Part shown: piece by piece, positions 27,768 to 38,633 of the stretch | How positions within the stretch are numbered: position 1 is the stretch's first letter | Layout of the letters: every line of letters begins with the position of its first letter | From: UBA7672 sp041398245 | GTDB taxonomy: Bacteria > Pseudomonadota > Alphaproteobacteria > Caulobacterales > Hyphomonadaceae | Assembly: GCA_041398245.1 (NCBI GenBank) | Contig: JAWKVC010000005.1 | Location: 62,001 to 126,000, forward strand | DNA length: 64,000 nucleotides | Direction of reading: 5' to 3' | Notes under the pieces: generated by a model | Seen by the model: only the letters and a program-made list of their open reading frames with translations | Database searches by the model: none | Told to the model about the DNA's origin: nothing | Made by a program: the position numbers and the translations under genes

Positions 27768-28607
27768 ATGCGTCTTACAGTCCGCCACGCCACCACCTAC
27801 ACCTACGATCCGCCAGCCGAGCGGTGCGCCCTGCGGCTGCGCCTGTTCCCGCCATCATTCGATAGTCAGCGCGTCAAATCCTGGTCCGTTAGCGTCAATG
27901 GCCACGCCTTGCCCGCCTTGCTCTCCACGGCCACTGGAGACCGCGAGGCGATCTGGACCTGCCAGTCTCCGGGCGAGGAGGTCGCCATTGTCGCTGAGGG
28001 CGAGATCGAAACGGCGGATACAGCGGGCGTTGTGCGTGGCCTGCGCGAAACCGTCCGTCCGGCGATCTTCCTGCGTCCAACGCTGCTGACGGAGTCCGAC
28101 AAGAGGATTGAGGCGCTGGCCGCCGGCATCTCCGGCGCAAGCCCGCTCGACAGGATGCACAGCCTCTTCAACGCCGTTGCGGATGCGATCGACTATCGTC
28201 CCGGCGAAACGTCGTCGCACACGACAGCGGCGCAGGCCCTGAAGGCCGGCAAGGGCGTCTGCCAGGATCACGCGCACGTCTTCATCAGCGCGGCCCGCAG
28301 CTTGAAAGTACCGGCTCGCTATGTCGTCGGCTATCTGCTCGCTCCTGAGGAGAAACTCACCGAAACCCACGCGTGGGCGGAGGCGTTTGTCCCGGATATC
28401 GGTTGGGTTGGCTTCGATCCGGCCAATCGGTTGTGCCCTACCGACCGCTATGTTCGCCTCGGGTGCGGGCTTGATGCGGCCGACGCTGCCCCGATCCGGG
28501 GCAGTGTCAATGGTACGCCAAGGGAGCGGCTTAGCGCCTCGGTCGACATTGCCGAGACGCAGGTGCAGACTCAGAATCAGAGCGGGCAGGGGCAGACCCA
28601 GCAATAG
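27768..28607 (+). CDS. Transglutaminase-like cysteine protease of the Anbu operon
   Basis: A 279-residue protein with an N-terminal beta-rich domain (LTVRHATTYTYDPPAERCALRLRLFP) and a transglutaminase core. The core has Cys165 (GKGVCQDHAHVF), His201 (ETHAWAE) and Asp217 (GFDPANR), the complete papain-like triad. It is likely a peptidase or amidase that reverses or trims the product of the ATP-grasp ligase. It begins five bases after the alpha-E gene. The C-terminal tail is Gln-rich. Confidence 0.9.
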   Translation: MRLTVRHATTYTYDPPAERCALRLRLFPPSFDSQRVKSWSVSVNGHALPALLSTATGDREAIWTCQSPGEEVAIVAEGEIETADTAGVVRGLRETVRPAIFLRPTLLTESDKRIEALAAGISGASPLDRMHSLFNAVADAIDYRPGETSSHTTAAQALKAGKGVCQDHAHVFISAARSLKVPARYVVGYLLAPEEKLTETHAWAEAFVPDIGWVGFDPANRLCPTDRYVRLGCGLDAADAAPIRGSVNGTPRERLSASVDIAETQVQTQNQSGQGQTQQ

Positions 28608-28643
28608 CGGGTCGGCCTACGCCACCGGGGAACGGGATAGAGC

Positions 28644-29378
28644 ATGACGTATTGCGTTGGCCTCAAACTGAAGGCTGGCCTCGTCCTTCTGTCGGATACC
28701 CGCACCAATGCGGGCGTCGACAATATCGCCCGCTTCCGCAAGATGTTCGTGTTCGAACAGCCCGGCGAGCGCGTCGTGACGCTTATGTGCGCGGGCAATC
28801 TCGGTATCACCCAGGGCGTCGTCACCAAGCTGGAAACGGATATCAAGCTTTCGCGGGTGGATCCCGAGGTCGAAAGCCTCATGACCTGCGAGTCGCTCTA
28901 TCGCGGCGCGCAGATCGTCGGCGAGGCGATGCGCGAGGTGCAGAAACGCGACCGCGCCGATATCGAAGCGCAGGGCTCGGCGGCCGACGCCACCATCATC
29001 ATGGCGGGACAGCGCAAGGGCGGCGAACTTCGTCTGTTCCTTGTCTATACGGCCGGAAATTTCATAGAGGCGTATGACGACACGCCCTATCTGCAGATCG
29101 GCGAGCACAAGTATGGCAAGCCGATCCTCGACCGGGTGATCAGGCCGGAAACGTCGATCGATGATGCCGTGAAGGCGGTTCTTGTCTCGATGGATTCGAC
29201 GCTGCGTTCGAACCTGTCGGTCGGCATGCCGCTCGATCTCTGCATCATCCCGGCGAACGAATATCGCGCCAAGATACAGCGTATCGAGCATGATCATCCG
29301 GAATTCCGGCAGATCAGCGATTCCTGGGCGGAATCGCTGAGGCACGCATTCGCGGCCTTGCCGTCGATCAAGTTCTAG
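28644..29378 (+). CDS. anbu: Anbu-type proteasome-like peptidase
   Basis: A 244-residue N-terminal-nucleophile hydrolase of the ancestral beta-subunit (Anbu) type. After removal of Met the N-terminus is Thr (TYCVGLKLKAGLVLLSDTRTNAG). Asp at mature position 17 and Lys at 32 match the proteasome catalytic set Thr1-Asp17-Lys33 apart from a one-residue offset at the lysine. Related proteins assemble into open helical rings rather than closed barrels. It ends the operon after the transglutaminase with a 36-base gap. Confidence 0.9.
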   Translation: MTYCVGLKLKAGLVLLSDTRTNAGVDNIARFRKMFVFEQPGERVVTLMCAGNLGITQGVVTKLETDIKLSRVDPEVESLMTCESLYRGAQIVGEAMREVQKRDRADIEAQGSAADATIIMAGQRKGGELRLFLVYTAGNFIEAYDDTPYLQIGEHKYGKPILDRVIRPETSIDDAVKAVLVSMDSTLRSNLSVGMPLDLCIIPANEYRAKIQRIEHDHPEFRQISDSWAESLRHAFAALPSIKF

Positions 29379-29380
29379 CG

Positions 29381-29800
29381 CTATTTCTTCGCGCGAGCTG
29401 TTGTGGCCTTGCTCTTCTTCGCGGTAGCGCGCTCGCCGGCGATCTCCAGATTCTGCGCAATGCGGGCCTTCACGATCCTGCGGATCAGCGCGGCCGGGAT
29501 CGGCTTCTCCGGCGTGAACTGGATCGTGCCTTTCGAGGTCGAATAGCCCTCAAGCGCGTCCGCATGTTCGGCGATCAGGGTGGCGCTCATCGGAAAGAAG
29601 CTGAGATGCTTCGCGAATGCGCCGAAAGCGACCAGATTGCCGTTCAGCTTGAATGTGGGCATGCTATAGGAAATGGCTTCTTCCGCGCCCGGCGCGGCTG
29701 CGTGGATCTGCCCGCGCAGCTTGTCGAGCGCCGCCCGCTGTTTCGGGTCCAGCCGCGACATCCATGCATCGATTGTCTTCGCCGGCGGCGCGTTCCTCAT
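29381..29800 (-). CDS. DUF1801 protein (YdhG-like)
   Basis: A 139-residue protein of the DUF1801 family, with the motif IHAAAPGAEEAISYSMPTFKLNGNLVAFGAFAKHLSFFP, a fold related to iron chaperones. The C-terminal tail is Lys/Ala-rich and may bind nucleic acid. It overlaps the upstream lipoprotein gene by four bases. Confidence 0.82.
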   Translation of the reverse strand: MRNAPPAKTIDAWMSRLDPKQRAALDKLRGQIHAAAPGAEEAISYSMPTFKLNGNLVAFGAFAKHLSFFPMSATLIAEHADALEGYSTSKGTIQFTPEKPIPAALIRRIVKARIAQNLEIAGERATAKKSKATTARAKK

Positions 29801-31242
29801 TTGCCATCCGGCGCGATGATCGGGCGGGCATCTTCCCAGCGATAGGGATAGACATCCGGCTTCACATAAACCTCGGTCGTGAACTTGAACGGGTATTTCA
29901 TCCCGCTGGGATAGATCAGCTCGACGAAGTAGGCGGCGAAGCCCTCCACGGGCTGCGCGATATTGCCGACATAGGTTCCGTCAGCCTGCGGTTGCAGCGG
30001 GCTCGATGTGAAGGCCGACGGGCCGATCGAGTCGACGCGGAAATCGCGCGCTTTCGGGTTCGCACCCTGCCACAGCAGCACCCGGGATGGCTTCACCGGT
30101 CCCGGATTCACAACCAGCGCGCCATCGTCCCGCACCGTCCAGCTGTATTCGGGAATCGCGCGGTTCCGGATGACGCTGTCATACCAGGCCGTCATGCTTT
30201 CATTGATGTCGGTGCCGGAGGTCGAGTGCTTGGAGTTGGGCAGCATGCGCAGCTGCTTCTGCGCCGGCAGCAGGTGGTAGGAGAACTTCGTGTTGTCGGG
30301 CGGGAAGTATTCATCGCCCACCGCATTGATGATGTATTTCGGGATCTTCATGCGCGGGCGGCCGCGATAATTCAGCGGATCCTCGATCGTGTTCACGGCC
30401 GTCAGGCGCGGCCCGCCGATCTCGAACGGGATCAGCTTGTGATTCACATAGTCGTAGAGCGCGGGCGAAAAATATCCCATCGTCTCCCAATGATGGCGTG
30501 TGGTCGCGTCGACATCGAGCACGTTGATCACGATCGGGATCATGCCGACCACGCGATCGTCGGTCAGGCCGACCAGCCAGCTTGTCCAGCCGCGCTTGGA
30601 TCCGCCCGCCACGACGAAACCGTCGATCTTCTTCTGGCCCCCATCTGCGCCGGCCATGAATTGCTGGATCGCCGTCATCGCGGCGGTTCCGCTCTTCACC
30701 ATTGGCAGGCGAAGCAGCGCCTCGGGATTCTTGTCCGGCTCATAGCGCGCCTGCAGATAGGCGATGATGTCGTCCTCGGTGCGCGCGACGTTTTCACTGC
30801 CGGGGAAGTTGATCGGCTGGTTGGGAACCTGGCCGAGCTCCGCAATGACGGAGCCGGTATCCAGCGCCATCTGGGCGAAGCGCTCGTTCGGGCCGGCAGG
30901 CGCCGTCTGCAGGTTGTTGCCGCCGCCGATGTAGAGGAAGGCCTTGTCGCTGGTCAGCTGATCCGGAATCGTAACCGTCAGCCAGTGCTTCCAGGTGGAG
31001 CGGCTGACCTGATCCTGCGTAAGCCAAGTCTGCGACGTTAGGTCGATGACCGCCCCGTGATAGCCATCGCCCTTGAAGGTCTTCTCGACTTTCCACGTGA
31101 AACTTGGATCAGGCCGCGCAACATAGGCGTCCAGCACATTCTGTGGATTGGGCGGCGGAAGCGGGGGAGCGGCTGGTCCGGTCGCGCATGAGGCGACGAC
31201 GCCAAGCGCCAGCGCGAATCCAAGGCTGCGGATGAATTTCAT
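29797..31242 (-). CDS. PhoPQ-activated pathogenicity-related (PqaA-like) lipoprotein
   Basis: A 481-residue PqaA-family protein. A lipobox (VVASC) gives an acylated N-terminus. The alpha/beta hydrolase-like body carries the nucleophile motif GGSKRGW in FVVAGGSKRGWTSWLVGL and the segment YIINAVGDEYFPPDN. The family, named from Salmonella, has unclear biochemistry. The ATG at 31242 has GGGAGCGAG upstream; the frame continues 48 codons further without sense. Confidence 0.88.
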   Translation of the reverse strand: MKFIRSLGFALALGVVASCATGPAAPPLPPPNPQNVLDAYVARPDPSFTWKVEKTFKGDGYHGAVIDLTSQTWLTQDQVSRSTWKHWLTVTIPDQLTSDKAFLYIGGGNNLQTAPAGPNERFAQMALDTGSVIAELGQVPNQPINFPGSENVARTEDDIIAYLQARYEPDKNPEALLRLPMVKSGTAAMTAIQQFMAGADGGQKKIDGFVVAGGSKRGWTSWLVGLTDDRVVGMIPIVINVLDVDATTRHHWETMGYFSPALYDYVNHKLIPFEIGGPRLTAVNTIEDPLNYRGRPRMKIPKYIINAVGDEYFPPDNTKFSYHLLPAQKQLRMLPNSKHSTSGTDINESMTAWYDSVIRNRAIPEYSWTVRDDGALVVNPGPVKPSRVLLWQGANPKARDFRVDSIGPSAFTSSPLQPQADGTYVGNIAQPVEGFAAYFVELIYPSGMKYPFKFTTEVYVKPDVYPYRWEDARPIIAPDGK

Positions 31243-31309
31243 GTCTCGCTCCCGTGGCCTGTGTCCGGCCTTTCGGGGAGTGGAGCGCGGGAGCGCCCAG
31301 GATGCAAGG

Positions 31310-31780
31310 CTAACGATGGGGCAATCGATCCTGCGCCGCGCTAGCCGCGAGCATTGCCGCGTATTCTGAACGCATACGGCTTTCATCGGCTGTGTCGGCG
31401 ACGTGCAATATCAACTTGTGGTCAAGTGTGACGCCGTCTGAGCTCAAGCCTGCGTTGAACTCGCAGTAGAAGAACGCCTCCTGCAGCGATTCGTGTTCAT
31501 GCCACGTCGTCATCACGAGGGCATCATCGCCTGTCTGGAGCTTGCTGGCAGGTATTGTTGACCAGTCGACGCTGTCGTCCCACGCGCCGCATTCGATGCC
31601 CCACGCCATCATGTAGAGGCAGCCGCTCGCTACGATCCAGTCGCTCACGGCGGACCGCCAGTCGGCGGATACGTCAGCCTCGATGACGACGACGACGCGG
31701 CACGGTTGGGGCCTGGGGACGGCGGGCAATGCCTGACCCGGCTGCAGATGCAGGTAGTGCAGGTCGCGTGCGTCGCCCAT
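31310..31780 (-). CDS. Small acidic protein of unknown function
   Basis: A 156-residue cytosolic protein that I do not recognise by name. It has a hydrophobic core (RVVVVIEADVSADWRSAVSDWIVASGCLYMMAWG) and a helical tail. The frame extends much further upstream as a shadow of the LysR gene; the start was placed at the ATG behind AAGGGG. It lies 14 bases after the LysR stop on the same strand, so it is probably in the same transcript. Confidence 0.55.
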   Translation of the reverse strand: MGDARDLHYLHLQPGQALPAVPRPQPCRVVVVIEADVSADWRSAVSDWIVASGCLYMMAWGIECGAWDDSVDWSTIPASKLQTGDDALVMTTWHEHESLQEAFFYCEFNAGLSSDGVTLDHKLILHVADTADESRMRSEYAAMLAASAAQDRLPHR

Positions 31781-31794
31781 GACCCCTTGTACGG

Positions 31795-32724
31795 CTAGAC
31801 CCCCGTGACTTCGCCGGCCTGCGCTTCGGACTTCAGCCATGCCATGAAGGTGCGCGCCAGTTTCGAGGGCGTGCGCCATTTCGGGTAGACGATCCAGTAC
31901 GCGAATTCGAGGTCCGATGCTCCATCGGCGAACGGCGCGATCAACCGGCCGCGCTCGAGATCGCCTGAAGCGATCGCATACTTGGCCAGCGCCACGCCGC
32001 GCCCGGCCGCGGCGGCTTCCACCACCAGCGAGGACTGCGTGAAGCGCGGCCCGCGGTTGGAATCCACCGTCGTCACGCCGCGCGCCTTCAGCCATGAATT
32101 CCAGTCAGGCCGCGAAGGATCGTTCTCCGGGCTCTCGTCATGCAGCAGGACGTGATGCGCAAGGTCGGCGGGAGACCTGAGCGGATGCGGTCCCTCCATC
32201 AGTTCGGGCGAACAGACCGGCAGCACCGACTCCGACATGATCTTTTCCGCCCGCAGGCCCTCATAGATGCCCTTGCCGTAACGCAGGGCGAGGTCGATGT
32301 CGGAATGGTTGAAGTCCGTCATGGCGAGGTCGGCGGAGATCCAGACTTCCGCTTCCGGGTTCAGCGCCTGGAACTTCTCCAGCCGGGGCGCCAGCCATTT
32401 GGCGGCGAAGGAAGGCGCCGAGGAGATCATCAACCGGTCGCGCCGGGCGGGCGCCCGCATGTGGTGGACAGCCTCGGCCATCATCTCGAACGCGTTGGTC
32501 AGGAGGGGCAGGGCCGCCTGCCCGGCGTCGGTCAGCAGCACCTGCCGGCCGGTACGGCGGAACAAGGGAGCCCCGGCGAATTCCTCTAGCTGGCGTATCT
32601 GTTGGGAGATCGCCCCCGGCGTCACATTGAGTTCTTCGGCTGCCCGGGTGAAGGACAGGTGGCGTGCGGCTGCTTCGAACGCGCGTAGGGCGTTGAGGGC
32701 TGGGAGGCGTTCTTCCTGGGCCAT
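31795..32724 (-). CDS. GcvA-type LysR transcriptional regulator
   Basis: A 309-residue LysR regulator beginning LPALNALRAFEAAARHLSFTRAAEELNVTPGAISQQIRQLEEFAG, the GcvA-like helix-turn-helix, followed by a normal effector domain. It is divergent from cobA. Since the divergent operon is for sulfite reduction, control of sulfur assimilation is possible but not shown by the sequence. Confidence 0.9.
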   Translation of the reverse strand: MAQEERLPALNALRAFEAAARHLSFTRAAEELNVTPGAISQQIRQLEEFAGAPLFRRTGRQVLLTDAGQAALPLLTNAFEMMAEAVHHMRAPARRDRLMISSAPSFAAKWLAPRLEKFQALNPEAEVWISADLAMTDFNHSDIDLALRYGKGIYEGLRAEKIMSESVLPVCSPELMEGPHPLRSPADLAHHVLLHDESPENDPSRPDWNSWLKARGVTTVDSNRGPRFTQSSLVVEAAAAGRGVALAKYAIASGDLERGRLIAPFADGASDLEFAYWIVYPKWRTPSKLARTFMAWLKSEAQAGEVTGV

Positions 32725-32906
32725 TTGCTCTCGGTTTTTCAGGGACTTCCGGGTGGTAAGGGTGACTAATGCTTGGGCTTAGGAATGGTCCATTGCGTTG
32801 CCTCTGGCATCCGGCCATTTGCCGTCGTGAGGACAAGCGCTTGGGACCATCCCGGGCATCCCGTGCCATATATGCGCGGGCGTGAGAAAAACTAAAGGGC
32901 GAAGAG

Positions 32907-33737
32907 ATGGCCGGCCCGTCCGGACCGACGAAAAATTCTCAGGGGGGTCATGTCGTGCTGGTGGGGGCCGGTCCGGGTGATCCCGACCTGCTGACCGTCC
33001 GGGCGCTGCGCGAGATCCAGGCGGCTGACGTGGTGTTCGCGGACCGGTTGGTCGGCAAGGGCATCATGGAGCTGATCCCGGAAAGCGCCGAGATCGTCCA
33101 TGTCGGCAAATCCAAGGGCGAGCATTCCGTCCCGCAGGATGAAATCCATCGCCGCATGATCGCAGCGGCCGGCGCCGGCAAGCGCGTCGTGCGTCTCAAG
33201 GGCGGCGATCCCTTCATCTTCGGCCGTGGCGGCGAAGAGGTTGAGGCGTTGCGCGCCGCCGGCGTGACGGTCGATGTCGTGCCGGGGATTTCCTCCGCGC
33301 TGGGCGCTGCCGCCGCCGTGCAGGTTCCGCTGACCCATCGCGACGTCGCCCAATCCGTGACCTTCGTCACGGGACACGCCGCGCTGGGCCGCGAGCCCGA
33401 TCTGGACTGGACGGCGCTGGCGCGGCCCAACCAGACCGTCGTCGTATTCATGGGCGTCGGCACGGCGGGCACGATCGCCGCGCGCCTGATCGCCGCCGGA
33501 CGCGAGCCGTCGACCCCCATCGCCATTGTCGAGAACGCAACACGCGCGAACCAGATCGCTGTGTTCGGCTCGCTCGATCGCGCGGCCGAGCTGATTCAGG
33601 AGGCGGGCATTCAGGGCCCGGCCCTCCTCGTCATCGGCGAGGTTGTGGCCATTGCGAACGGTGCGGTCTCTGCCCGGGAACCGGCGAAGGCGAACGCCAA
33701 GCCCTCGCTGGCCGAACTCTGGAGGTTGCTGTCGTGA
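32907..33737 (+). CDS. cobA: Uroporphyrinogen-III C-methyltransferase
   Basis: A 276-residue SUMT that makes precorrin-2 for siroheme, the cofactor of the sulfite reductase encoded downstream. The SAM-binding motifs HVVLVGAGPGDPDLLTVRAL and VVRLKGGDPFIFGRGGEEV are clear, as is the late PIAIVENATRANQ. The family motif region is complete and the length is normal. It leads the sulfate-assimilation operon; its stop overlaps the next start (GTGA). Confidence 0.95.
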   Translation: MAGPSGPTKNSQGGHVVLVGAGPGDPDLLTVRALREIQAADVVFADRLVGKGIMELIPESAEIVHVGKSKGEHSVPQDEIHRRMIAAAGAGKRVVRLKGGDPFIFGRGGEEVEALRAAGVTVDVVPGISSALGAAAAVQVPLTHRDVAQSVTFVTGHAALGREPDLDWTALARPNQTVVVFMGVGTAGTIAARLIAAGREPSTPIAIVENATRANQIAVFGSLDRAAELIQEAGIQGPALLVIGEVVAIANGAVSAREPAKANAKPSLAELWRLLS

Positions 33738-34054
33738 GCTCCGAACGTCCCAAGCTTGCGCCGGATACGCCCAAGGTCATCACCGCCTGGCTCTCGACAA
33801 CCGGGCGCGTGGTCTATCTGACCGCCGACCGCAACTGGTCCGAAGATCTCGCTGACGCCGAAGTGCTCACGGGCGTCGGCGCCAACGACGTCCTTGTCTG
33901 GGCCTCGAAGGACCAGACGCGCGTCACCGATCCCTACTTCATGCAGGTGTCACCGGACGGAAAGGTTGCAGGGCGCGAGACAATCCGCGAAACCATCCGC
34001 GCACAGGGGCCGACCAATCATCCGATGTTCGGCAAACAGGCGGGGAACAACTGA
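33734..34054 (+). CDS. DUF2849 protein of the sulfite reductase operon
   Basis: A 106-residue protein of the DUF2849 family (KVITAWLSTTGRVVYLTADRNWSEDLADAEVL). It is consistently found between cobA and cysI in Alphaproteobacteria and probably helps siroheme assembly or electron transfer, but no direct function is known to me. It starts at a GTG that overlaps the cobA stop. Confidence 0.9.
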   Translation: MSSERPKLAPDTPKVITAWLSTTGRVVYLTADRNWSEDLADAEVLTGVGANDVLVWASKDQTRVTDPYFMQVSPDGKVAGRETIRETIRAQGPTNHPMFGKQAGNN

Positions 34055-34686
34055 TGCCGAATCGTCCGATCAGCAAGCTTACGCTCTATGGCGACTCCAT
34101 CTCGGGCAACTGCCTGAAGACGAAATGGACCGCCGAATATCTCGATATCGATCACGACTGGGTCGAGATCAGCGTGGTTGAGGGCGGCACGCGATCGGAC
34201 GCCTTCATGACCATGAACCCGTCAGGTCAGGTGCCGGTGATGCGCCTGCCCGACGGACGCATCCTGCCGCAGTCGAACGCCATCATCCTCTATCTCGCCG
34301 AGACGGCGGGGCCGAATGATCTCATCCCGACCGATCCGTTCGAGAAGGCGAAGATGATGAGCTGGCTGTTCTGGGAACAGTACAGCCACGAGCCCTACAT
34401 CGCGGTTCGCCGCTTCCGTAAGAAGTTCATGAATCTGACGGACGAGGAGCTCGATCCCCAGCTTCTGGCGCGTGGCCGCCGCGCGCTGGGCGTGATGGAG
34501 TTGCAGCTCACCTTCTCGAACTATTTCGTCGGCGACAGCCTGACGCTCGCTGACGTCGCACTCGTCGCCTACACGCGCCTGGCGGACGAGGGCGGCTTCG
34601 ATCTTTCCGAATTCCCCAATGTGCAGCGCTGGATCGCCCGGGTCGAAAGCGACCTTGGCATCGGGCATGCGAAACAGGCCGCTTAG
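34054..34686 (+). CDS. Glutathione S-transferase-like protein in the sulfite operon
   Basis: A 210-residue GST fold. The N-terminal thioredoxin domain is ISKLTLYGDSISGNCLKTKWTAEYLDIDHDWVEISV with the SNAIILYLA glutathione-contact region. The C-terminal helical domain has NYFVGDSLTLADVALVAYTRLADEGGFDLSEFP. It overlaps the DUF2849 stop by one base and precedes cysI by 15 bases, so it is transcribed with sulfate reduction genes. Presumed glutathione binding is an inference. Confidence 0.9.
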   Translation: MPNRPISKLTLYGDSISGNCLKTKWTAEYLDIDHDWVEISVVEGGTRSDAFMTMNPSGQVPVMRLPDGRILPQSNAIILYLAETAGPNDLIPTDPFEKAKMMSWLFWEQYSHEPYIAVRRFRKKFMNLTDEELDPQLLARGRRALGVMELQLTFSNYFVGDSLTLADVALVAYTRLADEGGFDLSEFPNVQRWIARVESDLGIGHAKQAA

Positions 34687-34701
34687 GCAAAGAACTGGCT
34701 G

Positions 34702-36349
<1,648 letters not shown>

Positions 36350-36363
<14 letters not shown>

Positions 36364-36862
36364 GGACGGCAGGATTATCGACGATGTCTGGGCTTTCGTG
36401 GAAGACGGCCACGAACTGTCTCCCGGCGGCTGCGTCACGGTTTCGTTCGGCCGCTTCCTGTCGGAGCACGATCAGCTGCTGCACCGCAATCGCACCGTCG
36501 GCGTGCGCCTCAGCAATTCGGATGATCCGAACCTGCTCGCGCCGCATCTCGAGAACATCCACCTCGTCGAACTGGAGTTCCCGAAATACGTCGACGGCCG
36601 CGCCTTCAGCCAGGCGCAGCTGCTGCGCCGCCGTCACGGCTATCGCGGCGAGATCCGGGCGACGGGACAGGTGCTGCGTGACCAGCTGCGCCTGATGATC
36701 CGCTGCGGCTTCGACGCGATGGTCATCGACGAGCCGGACGCAGAAGCCGTCTACGCCGCGTCCGCTGGCGAGTTCTCCGAATTCTATCAGGCCACCGCCG
36801 ATACCGCCGAAACCATTTTCGAAAAGCGCCAGCGCGCAAGACAGGCGAAAGCTGCCGAATGA
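36350..36862 (+). CDS. DUF934 protein of the sulfite reductase operon
   Basis: A 170-residue DUF934 protein (MPLLKDGRIIDDVWAFVED, FPKYVDGRAFSQAQLLRRRHGYRGEIRATGQVLRDQ). Members lie beside cysI in Alphaproteobacteria and are likely accessory factors. The ATG at 36350 overlaps the cysI stop by 14 bases and follows AAGGAGGC, which fixes the start. The gene ends in an ATGA overlap with cysH. Confidence 0.9.
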
Positions 36863-37590
36863 GTGCCCTAGCCATGAGCATCGAAACACCCGACCAGAAG
36901 GTGGAACGCCTTAACGCAGACCTGCGGGGCAAGAGCGCGCAGGAGATCATCCGCGCCGCCCTCAACGAGTTCGGCCGGCGGCTTACCTATGTCTCGTCGT
37001 TTGGCGCCGAGAGCGCCGCCATGCTCGGTCTGATTTCCGAAGTCGATCCCGCCATGCCGATCGTGTTCATCGACACCGGCATGCACTTTCACCAGACGCT
37101 GCAATACCGCGACACGCTGCGCGATGTGCTGAAGCTTACCGACATCCGCACCTTCCATCCGGTGAAGGAGGAGGTGAAAGCGGTCGATCCCAAGGGGGTG
37201 CTCAACAAGACCGACCCCGACGCCTGCTGCGAAGTGCGCAAGGTGCGTCCGCTGACGCCCGCGCTGGAGGGCTTCGAGGCCTGGATCACGGGCCGCAAGC
37301 GCTTCCATGGCGGCGGGCGCGTGCGCCTGCCGGTGGTCGAGCATTCCGAAGGCCGCTTCAAGATCAACCCGCTGTTCGAATGGACCGCGGAAGATGTCGA
37401 GCGGTATTTCGGACAACGCAACCTGCCGCGCCACCCGCTGGTCGCGGATGGCTATCCGTCCATCGGCTGCTGGCCCTGCACGGTCCGGCCGATCGACCCC
37501 AATGACGTGAGGTCAGGGCGCTGGGTCGGCTTCAAGAAGGAAGAGTGCGGCCTGCACCTGGAACGGCAGGAACGCCCCCGCGTATTCTGA
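36859..37590 (+). CDS. cysH: Assimilatory adenylyl-sulfate (APS) reductase
   Basis: A 243-residue PAPS/APS reductase. The signature YVSSFGAESAAML starts the PP-loop. The [4Fe-4S] ligands Cys123-Cys124 (DPDACCEVRK) and Cys204-Cys207 (GCWPC) mark the APS-using, iron-sulfur type rather than the E. coli PAPS type. Cys230 (KKEECGLH) is the catalytic thiol that forms the thiosulfonate with APS. It closes the cobA operon. Confidence 0.93.
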   Translation: MSALAMSIETPDQKVERLNADLRGKSAQEIIRAALNEFGRRLTYVSSFGAESAAMLGLISEVDPAMPIVFIDTGMHFHQTLQYRDTLRDVLKLTDIRTFHPVKEEVKAVDPKGVLNKTDPDACCEVRKVRPLTPALEGFEAWITGRKRFHGGGRVRLPVVEHSEGRFKINPLFEWTAEDVERYFGQRNLPRHPLVADGYPSIGCWPCTVRPIDPNDVRSGRWVGFKKEECGLHLERQERPRVF

Positions 37591-37730
37591 ACTTTAGGCA
37601 AGACTGACTGCGATGCCTGCCGCCCGCAGCTTGCGGGTGGGCAGCCGCTGGTCCATTTGGTAAACACCCGGCGGCGAGGGGTTTTGCGCCCGCAAGAGGC
37701 GCGGCCGCAGCGGGCGAAGGGTGATATTGC

Positions 37731-38630
37731 ATGTCGATCTGGTGGCTTATCCCAGCATTTGTCGGCCTCGTCGGCATACTGATGCTGGTCGGCGGCGTGG
37801 CCCGCGTGTTCAAGGCGGAGCTGGGCGGCGGCATCCTGCGCGTGCTGTTCGGCGGCCTGACGCTGGCGGGGGCCGCGATCATCGGGCTGGTGGGCCTCAA
37901 CCTGCAGACCTATGCACAGCTGTCCAAGGAATGGCCGGCCGGCATCCTCACCATCAAGAAGGGCGCTGGCGAGTATGACTGGATCGCGACGGTCGACCTG
38001 GTCGACGACGGCAAGCCGCGCAACCAGCCGGTCGATTATCAGGTGACGGGCGAGGAAGTCTTCGTCGGCGGGCCGATCGTGACGTTCAAGCCATGGGCCA
38101 ATGTTGTCGGCATGGACGCCATCTTCCGCGCCGAGACGGTGCGCGGCGGCTACTTCGACGCCAACTGCACCAACACCTACAATCCGCGCGTCGAGACCCT
38201 CGACAATCCGTCCAGCAAGGGTCTGCTCGAATCCATTTCGGAAGCCTGGAAGTTCGCGGCTGCGCGCGAAGTCGCGCACAACACGCTCAGCGGCCAGCCG
38301 CTCGGCGACGGCGCCGTCTACGACATCATGGTGACGCAGGACGCCGTCATGCTGAAACCGCAAGAAGGCAATCAGGTCGCGCAGAACCTGCAGCAGCAGG
38401 CGATCGACCGCCGCAGCAAGCTGCAATGCGATCCGGTGACGACGCCGGTGCAGACGCCCTCGGGCGAGGTCGAGTATCGCGCGCCCGGCGCTTCGCCGGA
38501 CGCCGCGCCGCCCGCGACCGTGACACCGCAATCTGCTCCGGCAGTTCCGCGATCCGCTCCGGCGCCGGCCGATCCGGATCTGATCCAGCCGCAGGTGCTG
38601 CCGCAGAACCCGCCGGCCCAGCAGCAGTAA
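37731..38630 (+). CDS. Membrane-anchored protein of unknown function
   Basis: A 299-residue protein with two N-terminal membrane helices (about 3-25 and 35-58). A soluble, probably periplasmic domain of about 60-230 follows, and then a Pro/Ala-rich, Gln-containing tail. No motif gives a function. It lies 140 bases after cysH. Confidence 0.75.
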   Translation: MSIWWLIPAFVGLVGILMLVGGVARVFKAELGGGILRVLFGGLTLAGAAIIGLVGLNLQTYAQLSKEWPAGILTIKKGAGEYDWIATVDLVDDGKPRNQPVDYQVTGEEVFVGGPIVTFKPWANVVGMDAIFRAETVRGGYFDANCTNTYNPRVETLDNPSSKGLLESISEAWKFAAAREVAHNTLSGQPLGDGAVYDIMVTQDAVMLKPQEGNQVAQNLQQQAIDRRSKLQCDPVTTPVQTPSGEVEYRAPGASPDAAPPATVTPQSAPAVPRSAPAPADPDLIQPQVLPQNPPAQQQ

Positions 38631-38633
38631 GGC

